A stretch of 30,337 nt of DNA from positions 1 to 30,337 of the IMG/VR virus record IMGVR_UViG_3300033145_000449; one strand, written 5' to 3'. Made by a program: the position numbers and the translations under genes. Positions 5,479 through 12,637 of the stretch are shown piece after piece. Each line of letters starts with the position of its first letter. Positions within the stretch are counted from its first letter, which is position 1. Under the pieces are notes generated by a model. It was not told the origin of the DNA, did not search any database, and saw only the letters and a program-made list of their open reading frames with translations. Origin of the DNA: a virus.

Positions 5479-5502
5479 GTTTACGGTGTAAACTGTGGAT
5501 AA
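5479..5502. promoter_or_regulatory. Palindrome GTTTAC-GGT-GTAAAC next to a DnaA-box-like 9-mer
   Basis: A perfect 6-bp palindrome (5479-5493) abuts TGTGGATAA (5494-5502), the complement of the DnaA box TTATCCACA. The half-site GTGTAAAC recurs in the 17-bp array at 30157-30337. Its position in the divergent region suggests an operator or part of a replication origin. Confidence 0.45.
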
Positions 5503-5547
5503 GTTTCAGACACAACATAAAATAACAAATCTGTCAAATACAACTCT

Positions 5548-5560
5548 TTGGATTATCCAA
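5548..5560. promoter_or_regulatory. 13-bp motif TTGGATTATCCAA, second copy
   Basis: Identical to the motif at 2001-2013. It contains the stop codon of the 5553-5711 gene on the minus strand and lies about 55 bp from the DnaA-box-like 9-mer. Confidence 0.5.
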
Positions 5561-5711
5561 ATAACCAAGCGGAGGCGATAAATCCTGTTAAATCTCCATT
5601 TTTCGCCCCAGAACGTAAATCTGCCCACAAACCAAATATCCAACACAATACACCTATACAGAATATAAACCCGTTACAACTCAATTTCAAGCCACAAATA
5701 TCAATAAACAT
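5553..5711 (-). CDS. Small membrane protein, 52 residues
   Basis: A short minus-strand frame, ATG at 5711, stop at 5553-5555. It reads MFIDICGLKLSCNGFIFCIG, then VLCWIFGLWADLRS, a polar GAKNGDLT loop and GFIASAWLFG, so two hydrophobic segments (about 13-30 and 41-52) flank a charged loop. No promoter of the usual type was found directly upstream; a 26-residue hydrophobic frame with a TTG start (5813-5733) precedes it and may be coupled. Coding status rests on composition alone. Confidence 0.4.
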   Translation of the reverse strand: MFIDICGLKLSCNGFIFCIGVLCWIFGLWADLRSGAKNGDLTGFIASAWLFG

Positions 5712-5978
5712 TGAAAAATAACACCATATCAATCAAAATCCCGCCCACCGACTATAAAAACCTCTATATAAAGCACAAAGTAGAATAACACTTATAAGAC
5801 AAACACCAAACAATACCTATTATAAGAGTAGTGGGTATATACTCATAACCCTATAATGGTATAGAATATACATAAAATAGAGAAATGATTCAATCAACCC
5901 CGTGCTATGTATGTACATCCCTCCCCCTCAACCCTTCCAAAAGGATTCCCCCCAAGTGTTTTCTTTCAATAGCATCAC
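5712..5978. other. Divergent intergenic region, left part
   Basis: No convincing gene. AT-rich with several TATAAT-like boxes (near 5852) lacking good -35 partners, and C-rich runs near 5925-5955. A 26-codon leftward frame with a TTG start at 5813 is the only protein-like piece. Confidence 0.4.
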
Positions 5979-6007
5979 TTGACATTATAATCAATCTATG
6001 GTATTAA
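5979..6007 (+). promoter_or_regulatory. Sigma70-like promoter, rightward, distal late promoter
   Basis: TTGACA (5979-5984), 17 bp ending TGG, and TATTAA (6002-6007). The predicted start is near 6014. The resulting leader carries a run of eight G at about 6040 followed by GGGG, which could fold or pause polymerase. Confidence 0.65.
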
Positions 6008-6144
6008 CACAAATAACTAAATTTGTCAATATCAACAGGGGGGGGCGTATGGGGACCATTTGTCTTATATTAATATATATACCCCCACCAAATTTTATAC
6101 TATTCTACTATAATGTAATACAATATATATAATAAGAATATCCC

Positions 6145-6173
6145 TTGACTTTTAAACTAAAGTATGATAAAGT
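6145..6173 (+). promoter_or_regulatory. Sigma70-like promoter, rightward, proximal late promoter
   Basis: TTGACT (6145-6150), 17 bp ending TGA, and TAAAGT (6168-6173). The predicted start is about 6180, 3 bases before the TTG start of the small terminase gene, so its message would be nearly leaderless. Confidence 0.7.
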
Positions 6174-6182
6174 AGTAATACT

Positions 6183-6749
6183 TTGAAAACTCTATCGATA
6201 GAACAAAAGACTGGTTTATTTATGATGCTTGAAAAGAAAGACCTTTATAAGGTCGGACTTGAGTATGAGTTTGATAAACACTATAAGGATGCTAAAGCCG
6301 TAAAGGGGGCGGTTTATCGTATTTATAGTGATGTTAAGAATCACCCCGATAAATATGGTATTCAACCTATTACTTATAATAAAGTTGTGAATGCTATGTC
6401 TTCTAGGTCTATACAAGGAAAGGCGGTTGACCAAAAGGTTAGTTTGAGAGAAGAGTTAGAAGATTTTGATATAAAGAAGATGGTGTTGTCTAATAGAGAT
6501 AAGGCGGCACTTTTGGTAAGTAGGAAATTAGATAGTATTGGTAAGAGTAAGAAGAAGTTAGATGCTATATCTTTACCTCAATTATCTTTAACTCTTTGTC
6601 AGTTGTTTGATAAAGGACAGATAGTTCAGGGTGAGGCTACTGAACATATAGCACATCTTGCTAAGATTGAAGAAGGATTAAGTGCTAAAGATTTATTAGA
6701 AGCTGTTATTACACAGAGGGAATCTACAATAATTAAGAAGAATAAGTAG
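6183..6749 (+). CDS. terS: Terminase small subunit (probable)
   Basis: A 188-residue protein at the head of the late operon, two genes before the large terminase, where the DNA-recognising small subunit usually lies. Residues 1-60 are helical (IEQKTGLFMMLEKKDLYKVG, then AVKGAVYRIYSDVKNHP) and fit a DNA-binding helix-turn-helix. The middle and end are helical (REELEDFDIKKMVLSNRD, AHLAKIEEGLSAKDLLEAVI), as in oligomerising small terminases. The start used is TTG at 6183, directly behind the -10 box; an in-frame ATG at 6222 is the alternative but would remove part of the helical domain. The tail (KKNK) and stop are repeated twice downstream. Confidence 0.6.
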   Translation: MKTLSIEQKTGLFMMLEKKDLYKVGLEYEFDKHYKDAKAVKGAVYRIYSDVKNHPDKYGIQPITYNKVVNAMSSRSIQGKAVDQKVSLREELEDFDIKKMVLSNRDKAALLVSRKLDSIGKSKKKLDAISLPQLSLTLCQLFDKGQIVQGEATEHIAHLAKIEEGLSAKDLLEAVITQRESTIIKKNK

Positions 6750-6821
6750 ATTCTTCTTAATCCTATTATTAAGAAGAATAAATAGATTCTTCTTAATCCT
6801 ATTATTAAGAAGAATAAATAA
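6732..6821 (+). repeat. 36-bp tandem hairpins repeating the terS tail and stop
   Basis: Period 36 bp, 2.4 copies starting at 6732, 6768 and 6804. Each full unit is a perfect 12-bp stem (ATTAAGAAGAAT / ATTCTTCTTAAT) with a 6-base loop, then CCTATT; the last lacks its right arm. Each left arm and loop spells K-K-N-K-stop, as the gene end does: AAG TAG, AAA TAG, AAA TAA in order. As 36 is a multiple of three, reading through the two TAG codons would stay in frame until TAA. The right arms can pair with the left arm on either side. Confidence 0.9.
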
Positions 6822-6838
6822 AATCGACCAAAAAAGAA

Positions 6839-7171
6839 GTGAAGAAGAATTTTGATGTTTTTAAGAAAGAATGTCTTTATTGGCAAAAGAAGTTAGAGTT
6901 GGGTAATTATGATATAGAAATTAAACTTGGCACGGATAAGGATTTCTTTTCTGCTTGGTGTTCTATATATGCAGATTATAATGCTATTGTTTGGATGGAT
7001 GAAACTTATAAGTTTTCTTCTTTACAAGAAGTAAAAGATGCTGCTAAACATGAAATGGTGCATATACTAGTTGGGAGATTAGTAGATAATGCCCGTGCCC
7101 GATATATAAATAAAAATGAAATAGATGAAGCCTTAGAGGAACTTGTAAGAAAATTAACTAAACTAATATGA
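6839..7171 (+). CDS. Putative zinc metalloprotease-like protein (HExxH)
   Basis: A 110-residue frame with a GTG start. It contains a zincin motif, KHEMVHILVGR (His71-Glu72-x-x-His75), preceded by a strand-rich segment (YDIEIKLGTDKDFFSAWCSI, YNAIVWMDETY) and followed by a helical end with acidic residues (NEIDEALEELV) that could supply a third zinc ligand. This arrangement resembles the SprT/WLM-type small metalloproteases, and similar small HExxH proteins are seen next to phage terminase genes. A role in capsid maturation is possible but unproven. It ends in an ATGA overlap with the large terminase gene. Confidence 0.6.
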   Translation: MKKNFDVFKKECLYWQKKLELGNYDIEIKLGTDKDFFSAWCSIYADYNAIVWMDETYKFSSLQEVKDAAKHEMVHILVGRLVDNARARYINKNEIDEALEELVRKLTKLI

Positions 7172-8856
7172 CAACTGAGTTGGATAAAGAAAATACAGCA
7201 TTAGCTGTTGAAGAATCAAGACTTACTGTCTTAAAGAAGAAAGAAATGCTCCGTAGAGAGAGAGTCTTTAAGGAGTATTTGGAATCTGACGTCTATCGGG
7301 ATAAGATAGAGATTAGAGCCAAGATATTTGATGCTTGTCAGGATAATAGGAGAGAGTTCATTCTTTCAAGAGGAAGGGTGTATCAATTATGTTCGGGGCA
7401 AGGTATTCAGAATCCCACTAATAATGATTTGGCGGAAGCATGTATCTTTTTTATAGAGAACTTTGGTTGGACTTTCTCACCCAAGACTGACCCTAAACAT
7501 TTACCTTTTATTCTATTTGATTTTCAGAAGAAGATGATTAAATGGTTAATTGATAAGATAGAGAAAGGAGAGGATGGTTTCTTGGAAAAGTCAAGGGAAA
7601 TGGGTGCCTCATGGATTGTATTTGTGTATGTATCTTTGTGGTATTGGTTATTCAGAGATGGGGCGAATATTCTATTAGGTTCTTATAAGGAAATGTTGGT
7701 AGATGATAAAACTTCAGACAGTTTATTTGGTAAGATAGATTATGCTTTAGAAGCAATGCCTAAATGGTTGATGCCCAGAAAGTTTAATCCAAATAAGCAT
7801 AGAACTAAATTAAGGTTAATGAACCCAGAAAATGGTAATTTAATATCAGGAGATACAATGAACCAAAACTTTGGTAGGGGTTCTCGTAAGACTGCTATTA
7901 TGTTTGATGAGTTAGGATTTTGGGACTATGCGAAAGATGCTTGGGAGGGTGCGGCAGATTCAACTAACTGTCGGATAGCCAACAGTACGCCATGCGGGTA
8001 TAATTTCTATGCTATGTTAAGAGAGTCTGGAATTGACATCCATACAATGCATTGGCAAGACCACCCTTTCAAAGATAATGAATGGTATGAGTATGAGAAG
8101 GAAAGAAGAACAGAAGAGTCTTTGGCTCAAGAGGTGGATATATCCTATTTGAAATCTCTCGAGGGTAGGGTATATCCTGATTGGAATGAAGAGTTTGTTG
8201 AACAGGGTAAATTTGAATATGATTATAATCTACCATTATATGTTGGGTGGGACTTTGGTTTTGATGATGATACTGCTATAATTTGGGCACAACCTAATAA
8301 AGGTAAATTAAGAATTATAGATACTTATAGAAATAATTATAAATTGATAGATTTCTATATTCCTTTTGTTACAGGTATTACTCCATCAGATGCTATTAAG
8401 TATAGTTCTAAAGATTTAGCGAAGATTGCTTCACATAAAACTTGGAAGAAAGGTGTTCATTTCGGCGACCCAGCAGGGAGATTTGGTAATCAAGTAGTAA
8501 ATACAACAGTAGTAGAAGAGTTAAGAAATAGCGGTATAGAGATAAACTTCAAAGATGCTTGGAAACACTTTGATAGAAGAAAGACTGCTTTAAGATTGCT
8601 TATAAGAAATGGTATAGAATTAAATATGAACTCTGATACCAAATACTTTAATCTATGTATGATTAACTCTGCCTATCCGAAAGTTAAACAACATGGAGTA
8701 GATGAGGTTAGGTCAATTAAACCACTACATAATTGGTCTTCGCATTATAGGTCGGCAGCTGAATACATGTCCCTTGGTTTATCAGAACTCCGCCCCACCA
8801 AAAGAACTATTAAAGATAAGATTAAACCACGGGGTAGGGGAAGTGTAAGATATTAA
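7168..8856 (+). CDS. terL: Terminase large subunit
   Basis: A 562-residue packaging ATPase and nuclease. Residues about 141-149 (KSREMGASW) are the Walker A-like motif of this family, AIMFDE (243-248) the Walker B with the catalytic Glu, and NSTP (272-275) the coupling motif. The nuclease domain begins at YVGWDFGFDDDTA, with an acidic residue at 362, and continues with HFGDPAG (Asp434) and further acidic positions. The length is usual for the family. It starts in an ATGA overlap with the previous gene. It acts at the portal to cut and pump DNA into the prohead. Confidence 0.93.
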   Translation: MTTELDKENTALAVEESRLTVLKKKEMLRRERVFKEYLESDVYRDKIEIRAKIFDACQDNRREFILSRGRVYQLCSGQGIQNPTNNDLAEACIFFIENFGWTFSPKTDPKHLPFILFDFQKKMIKWLIDKIEKGEDGFLEKSREMGASWIVFVYVSLWYWLFRDGANILLGSYKEMLVDDKTSDSLFGKIDYALEAMPKWLMPRKFNPNKHRTKLRLMNPENGNLISGDTMNQNFGRGSRKTAIMFDELGFWDYAKDAWEGAADSTNCRIANSTPCGYNFYAMLRESGIDIHTMHWQDHPFKDNEWYEYEKERRTEESLAQEVDISYLKSLEGRVYPDWNEEFVEQGKFEYDYNLPLYVGWDFGFDDDTAIIWAQPNKGKLRIIDTYRNNYKLIDFYIPFVTGITPSDAIKYSSKDLAKIASHKTWKKGVHFGDPAGRFGNQVVNTTVVEELRNSGIEINFKDAWKHFDRRKTALRLLIRNGIELNMNSDTKYFNLCMINSAYPKVKQHGVDEVRSIKPLHNWSSHYRSAAEYMSLGLSELRPTKRTIKDKIKPRGRGSVRY

Positions 8857-8859
8857 AAT

Positions 8860-9249
8860 ATGATATTTAGAGATGCATACTCAAACGAGGGGAGTCTATG
8901 GTTTAGAAGACTTCTAAAAGATTGTAAAAAAATAAGTTCACATATAAGAGTGAAACGTATTAAGAATGGATTTTTTAGAATTTATTATAAACAAGCATAT
9001 ATACATGAGATTTATAAAGAAGCACCAATGATAGGATATACTATGGATAGTCTTGACCCTAGATTTGAATCTAAAAAGTTTTGGGAAAGTAAAGAAGACC
9101 GTGCCGATTTAACCCGACAAGTAAAGAATTATATAGAGGGATATTGGGATTCACTGGATAGGATAAGAACTCGTATGTATATGTTTAGAAATAATTATGA
9201 GTTTTATAAAACAGCAGTAGATGGATATAAGACGCTTGTTATAAAATAA
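8860..9249 (+). CDS. Hypothetical protein between terminase and portal
   Basis: A 129-residue frame, 3 bp after the large terminase stop. It is basic and rich in Tyr, Arg and Lys (KDCKKISSHIRVKRIKNGFF, YKQAYIHEIYKEAPM) in the first half, and probably helical at the end (KEDRADLTRQVKNYIEGYWD, MYMFRNNYEFYKTA). No family recognised. Position and charge would fit a DNA-contacting packaging accessory, but nothing in the sequence proves it. The portal promoter starts 4 bp after its stop. Confidence 0.7.
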   Translation: MIFRDAYSNEGSLWFRRLLKDCKKISSHIRVKRIKNGFFRIYYKQAYIHEIYKEAPMIGYTMDSLDPRFESKKFWESKEDRADLTRQVKNYIEGYWDSLDRIRTRMYMFRNNYEFYKTAVDGYKTLVIK

Positions 9250-9252
9250 CAC

Positions 9253-9281
9253 TTGACAAATTAAATCATATATGATATGAT
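9253..9281 (+). promoter_or_regulatory. Strong sigma70-like promoter before the portal gene
   Basis: TTGACA (9253-9258), 17 bp ending TGA, and TATGAT (9276-9281), near consensus with an extended -10. The predicted start is about 9288, leaving roughly six bases before the portal ATG at 9294 and no room for a Shine-Dalgarno sequence. Confidence 0.85.
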
Positions 9282-9293
9282 TAAAACAAATTT

Positions 9294-11327
9294 ATGTCTA
9301 AAGTTAAAAAAGTTTTGAAGGAGTTTGTGCCAAAGGAATTGGAATATGATTATGAACCCACCGATGTAGAAAGGGTGGTTATTAATGATGTATTTGCTCG
9401 CTTCACAAATGCGGAGAGTGTGAGAAATGCATCTTATCAATATCTTGATGGTAGAAATATAATTACATATATAAATGATTCCGTTAGAAGATTTACCACT
9501 AACATAGATGAACGGGATTATATTGAAGATTGGCAGGCAAGAGTGCATGTCCAAACAACAAGGAGTAAAACACTTGCTATTTTAGGTAAGTTGGTTTCTG
9601 TGCTCCCTATTGCAGAGTTTAAAGGAAGAGGTGAGGAAGATGTTAGAAAAGGGGTGCTTATTACAAATTTATATGAATACGCCGAAGAAGTAGATGATTA
9701 TGAAGAGTTTATGACCTTTATGCTTTTGGAGGCTATTGTTAAAGGCACAGCTATTGGTTATGAGGGTTCTGAAGTTAAGACACGGAAAATAAGAAATGTC
9801 AAGGGTGTTAATGATGATATTACTATCCAAGAAGTAAAAGAGAAGAAAACAACACTTCCTGGTAAGATTATTCCTTTGGAAGATTTTTACCCTTCCTCAG
9901 TTGGAGTGAGAAAAATTAAAGATATGCCTTTCTGTTTTTGGAGAAGTGAAATATCTTATGAAGAATTTATACAGAACTGGTCAATGTATAAACGACATAC
10001 ATTAGTCTGCCCGCATTCTTCACAATTTAATTCAGAAGAGAAACAACCTTTTTATAGAGATTATATAAGTAATCTTACTAATGATGGTAATGTTGAGATA
10101 TTGAGATATTATGATAGAGAGAATGACCAATATGTAATAATGGCAAATGGTATTTGGTTGAATCCATTAAAAGATAAGGAAGGAGAATTTATAGTTAGTC
10201 CTTTACCTTTTAATCATAAAGAACTTCCTTTCTGGGATATTAAGTTTGATTTCTTTGGGGCAGATTTCTTTTATGGGAAATCTTTACCAGACAGACTTAA
10301 ATCAATGCAAGATGTGTTGAATGTTCTTACTAATATGTCATTAGACCAATCTTTCCTAACCATATTCCCACCAATTCTTACGGCAGGATTTGATGATATT
10401 GAAGATGACTATTTGCGACCAGGGAGAAGGATACCAGTAGATACAGGTGTATTACCTTTGAATCAATCCTTTATGAAGTTAGACCCTGGCACACCGTCAG
10501 GCTGGCACCAATTTATATTAAACTATACAAGAGATTTGATGGAAGAGGCATCTGTTGATAAAGTTCAACAAGGTATGGCTGGTGGCGGAGATAGAACTAC
10601 TGCAAGAGAGATAGGTGTTGCCGCAGAAGGAGTAAGTGCTGTGTTAGGTTTATTTGGGAGAATGGTAAATTCAGGTCTTAAAAGAAAAGCATATCTTAAG
10701 GGAGCAAATATACTTCAATTCTGGACAGACCCTAATAATCCAATGATAGTTAAACTTGGGGGCACAACTGGTAAGGAAGACTTAAAGAAAGCATTTAATA
10801 CTATCCAAATAGATAATACAGTTCTTACAGATGGACAGAGAGGATTAAAGATAATTGAGTTTTACAAAGACAAGAAATCTATCCCAAACAAAACAGAAAT
10901 TAAAGTTCGTTCTAAACTTGCTAAATTAGAAAGAAATAAAGAAGTAGAGATATTTGCTGTCCCACCAGAGTATCTACGAGATTATTTGTATGATATTACA
11001 ATGGTTATGAATCCAAAGAGTGCGGGTTCAAAAGATTTGGATAAAGCTATGCAACTTGAAAAGGTAAGAGTATATTTAAGTTTCTTCCCTGAATTAGTTG
11101 ATAAAGTAGAGTTGGCAGCACAGACAGCAGAGAAAATGGGAGATGACCCAACCAAGATATTAAAACCAGATGTATTAAATCCTCAACCTATGGAAGAAAA
11201 TAACGAATTAGATAGTGGAATAAGCCAACAGCCAACAGAGAATGTGGCTAATAATATGATAAGGAGTGCTCGTGGGGGTGAGGGTGCGGCACAAATGGCA
11301 CAAATTCAAGGTGCGATGCAAGGATAG
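9294..11327 (+). CDS. Portal protein
   Basis: A 677-residue protein directly after the terminase block, the standard place of the portal ring through which DNA enters and leaves the head. The length matches the large P22-type portals. Features include an acidic N-terminus, a strand-rich wing region (about 90-330), the MQDVLNVLTNMSLDQSFL helix followed by FPPILTAG, an ASVDKVQQGM segment and a GGGDRTTAREIGVAAEG helix typical of portal clips and stems, and a Gln/Asn-rich C-terminus (NELDSGISQQPTENVANNM) like the barrel or tail of podovirus portals. Identity rests on order, length and these segments. Confidence 0.85.
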   Translation: MSKVKKVLKEFVPKELEYDYEPTDVERVVINDVFARFTNAESVRNASYQYLDGRNIITYINDSVRRFTTNIDERDYIEDWQARVHVQTTRSKTLAILGKLVSVLPIAEFKGRGEEDVRKGVLITNLYEYAEEVDDYEEFMTFMLLEAIVKGTAIGYEGSEVKTRKIRNVKGVNDDITIQEVKEKKTTLPGKIIPLEDFYPSSVGVRKIKDMPFCFWRSEISYEEFIQNWSMYKRHTLVCPHSSQFNSEEKQPFYRDYISNLTNDGNVEILRYYDRENDQYVIMANGIWLNPLKDKEGEFIVSPLPFNHKELPFWDIKFDFFGADFFYGKSLPDRLKSMQDVLNVLTNMSLDQSFLTIFPPILTAGFDDIEDDYLRPGRRIPVDTGVLPLNQSFMKLDPGTPSGWHQFILNYTRDLMEEASVDKVQQGMAGGGDRTTAREIGVAAEGVSAVLGLFGRMVNSGLKRKAYLKGANILQFWTDPNNPMIVKLGGTTGKEDLKKAFNTIQIDNTVLTDGQRGLKIIEFYKDKKSIPNKTEIKVRSKLAKLERNKEVEIFAVPPEYLRDYLYDITMVMNPKSAGSKDLDKAMQLEKVRVYLSFFPELVDKVELAAQTAEKMGDDPTKILKPDVLNPQPMEENNELDSGISQQPTENVANNMIRSARGGEGAAQMAQIQGAMQG

Positions 11328-11333
11328 AAATAT

Positions 11334-11648
11334 ATGATATTAAAAAAAATACCAACAGAAGAATTAGAACAAGAACTATTAGAGAGAATAGGAGATTTTG
11401 ATAATCATATCATTGACCCCAAAGCAGAACAGTTGGTCTTAAAAGAATTAAGAAAAGTTGAAGGATTGAGTAATTATTTACAAGGTTTACTTGTCAAAGA
11501 AGTTATTAGAGGATTTGTTGTTGATACAGATAAACAAAGGTGGCACGCAAAAGGGGCACATAATACAATATTTAGATTACAACAAAAATTAAGAAAGCCT
11601 AAAAAGAAAGCAAGCAAAACTAAAATGGAGAATAAAAGATATGCATAA
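11334..11648 (+). CDS. Hypothetical basic protein after the portal
   Basis: A 104-residue frame, 6 bp after the portal stop. It is helical throughout, starting ILKKIPTEELEQELLERIGD and with a strongly basic end (RLQQKLRKPKKKASKTKMEN). The segment YLQGLLVKEVIRGFVVDTDKQ looks like a helix packed against a charged surface. No family recognised; the place between portal and scaffold suggests a head-assembly accessory. Its final 11 bases including the stop are repeated exactly 25 bp downstream. Confidence 0.65.
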   Translation: MILKKIPTEELEQELLERIGDFDNHIIDPKAEQLVLKELRKVEGLSNYLQGLLVKEVIRGFVVDTDKQRWHAKGAHNTIFRLQQKLRKPKKKASKTKMENKRYA

Positions 11649-11673
11649 TTTTTGATTATGCTGATATGCATAA
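11638..11673 (+). repeat. Duplicated gene tail with hairpin (exact copy)
   Basis: GATATGCATAA, the last 11 bases of the 11334-11648 gene including TAA, recurs at 11663-11673. Between the copies TTATGC is the inverted complement of GCATAA. This is the same tail, inverted tail, tail order as at 1608, 6732, 20173 and 20424, but the copy is identical, and it ends 1 bp before the -35 box of the next promoter. Confidence 0.7.
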
Positions 11674-11674
11674 C

Positions 11675-11703
11675 TTGACATTTTGATAGAGATATGATAT
11701 ACT
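11675..11703 (+). promoter_or_regulatory. Strong sigma70-like promoter before the scaffold-capsid genes
   Basis: TTGACA (11675-11680), 17 bp ending TGA, and TATACT (11698-11703), close to consensus with an extended -10. The predicted start is near 11710, giving a leader of about 213 bases, unlike the very short leaders of the other late promoters. Confidence 0.85.
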
Positions 11704-11709
11704 AACAAA

Positions 11710-11922
11710 AGGTGCTAACGTTGATATATACACGAGTTGTGTGTGTAGGGAGTATCGGTCGATATACTCCTTACACAGACCATTTGTGGAGATAAGTTAT
11801 CTTAACATTGGTTACATAAGTTTGCAAACTTAGGTGGACTCAACCACCAAAAAACTACGTGGGCTCAACCACGATATAAAAAGGGAAGTTTTTATTAAAA
11901 AGGGAAGTAATCATAAACTATT
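11710..11922 (+). ncRNA. Highly structured leader RNA before the scaffold gene
   Basis: About 213 non-coding bases with five local hairpins. A 13-bp stem (11743-11755 with 11764-11776, one G-U pair). GATAA-G-TTATC (11791-11801). A perfect 16-bp palindrome TAAGTTTGCAAACTTA (11817-11832). Two sister hairpins: GGTGG-ACTCAA-CCACC (11833-11848) and CGTGG-GCTCAA-CCACG (11858-11873), where the outer pair is swapped G-C to C-G while the CTCAA loop is kept. Then AAAAAGGGAAGT occurs twice (11878-11889 and 11897-11908). No T run follows any stem, so these are not simple terminators. The role is unknown: translational control, message stability or a packaging-type RNA are possible. Confidence 0.6.
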
Positions 11923-12612
11923 ATGGAAACACCTGAAAAGGTAGAGAAGGTAGATGAGAATACCATTACTCTTTCGAAAGAAGAGCATAAAAAATTAGTT
12001 GAAGAAAAAGCTAGTTTATCTCAAGACAAAAGTAATCTTGTCAATGAAATCAAAGAGATTCGTGAGAAGAAATCATTATCAGAAGAACAAGTAAAGGAAC
12101 TTACTTCAAAAGTTGAGGAACTTAAATCTATGGCGGGAGATAATTCCAACATAGACGTTAAGGAACTTGCTGAGAAGACTGTTAAGGAATTTTACAAAAA
12201 GCAACAAACTGAAGCACGTGAAAGTGCAAAGCAGGATGCTATGAGTAAATTCTTATCAGATAATCCTGAATTTTCTCCTGAAAATGATGAATTGGGACTA
12301 AAGAAATCCGCCTTTGAAAAGAAATTAGGTAAATTTAATTTATCTAACCTTTCCAAAGAAGAGGACTTTATATCAGTTTACAACGATGCTCTTAGTTTAA
12401 TGGGTAGTAAAAAAGTAGTTGAAGATAATAGTAATCCTATGGATATACAACCATCTTCAAATGCTAATCCTGCTGAAGCAAAAATTGATTCTCTCAATGC
12501 CAAAGAACTTAAAGTTATTGACCAGTTCATGGGCGGCGACAAAGAAGCATTTTTGAAGAAGAAGGCTAAACATCCAGATTTTATTGATTCTTTGATGACT
12601 TCTGTCAAATAA
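11923..12612 (+). CDS. Capsid scaffold-like protein
   Basis: A 229-residue, highly charged, helical protein lying directly before the capsid genes, as scaffolding proteins do. Residues about 15-75 form a coiled coil (EEHKKLVEEKASLSQDKSNL, EEQVKELTSKVEELKSM). The middle is Lys/Glu-rich with helical segments (AEKTVKEFYKKQQTEARESA) and a Pro/Asn-rich linker (NSNPMDIQPSSNANPAE). The C-terminus is basic with a helix-turn-helix look (GGDKEAFLKKKAKHPDFIDS), the usual coat-binding end of scaffolds. It would be an internal core for prohead assembly, lost on maturation. Its message begins with the structured leader. Confidence 0.75.
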   Translation: METPEKVEKVDENTITLSKEEHKKLVEEKASLSQDKSNLVNEIKEIREKKSLSEEQVKELTSKVEELKSMAGDNSNIDVKELAEKTVKEFYKKQQTEARESAKQDAMSKFLSDNPEFSPENDELGLKKSAFEKKLGKFNLSNLSKEEDFISVYNDALSLMGSKKVVEDNSNPMDIQPSSNANPAEAKIDSLNAKELKVIDQFMGGDKEAFLKKKAKHPDFIDSLMTSVK

Positions 12613-12637
12613 TTATTAATTTAATTCAAAGAAAATA

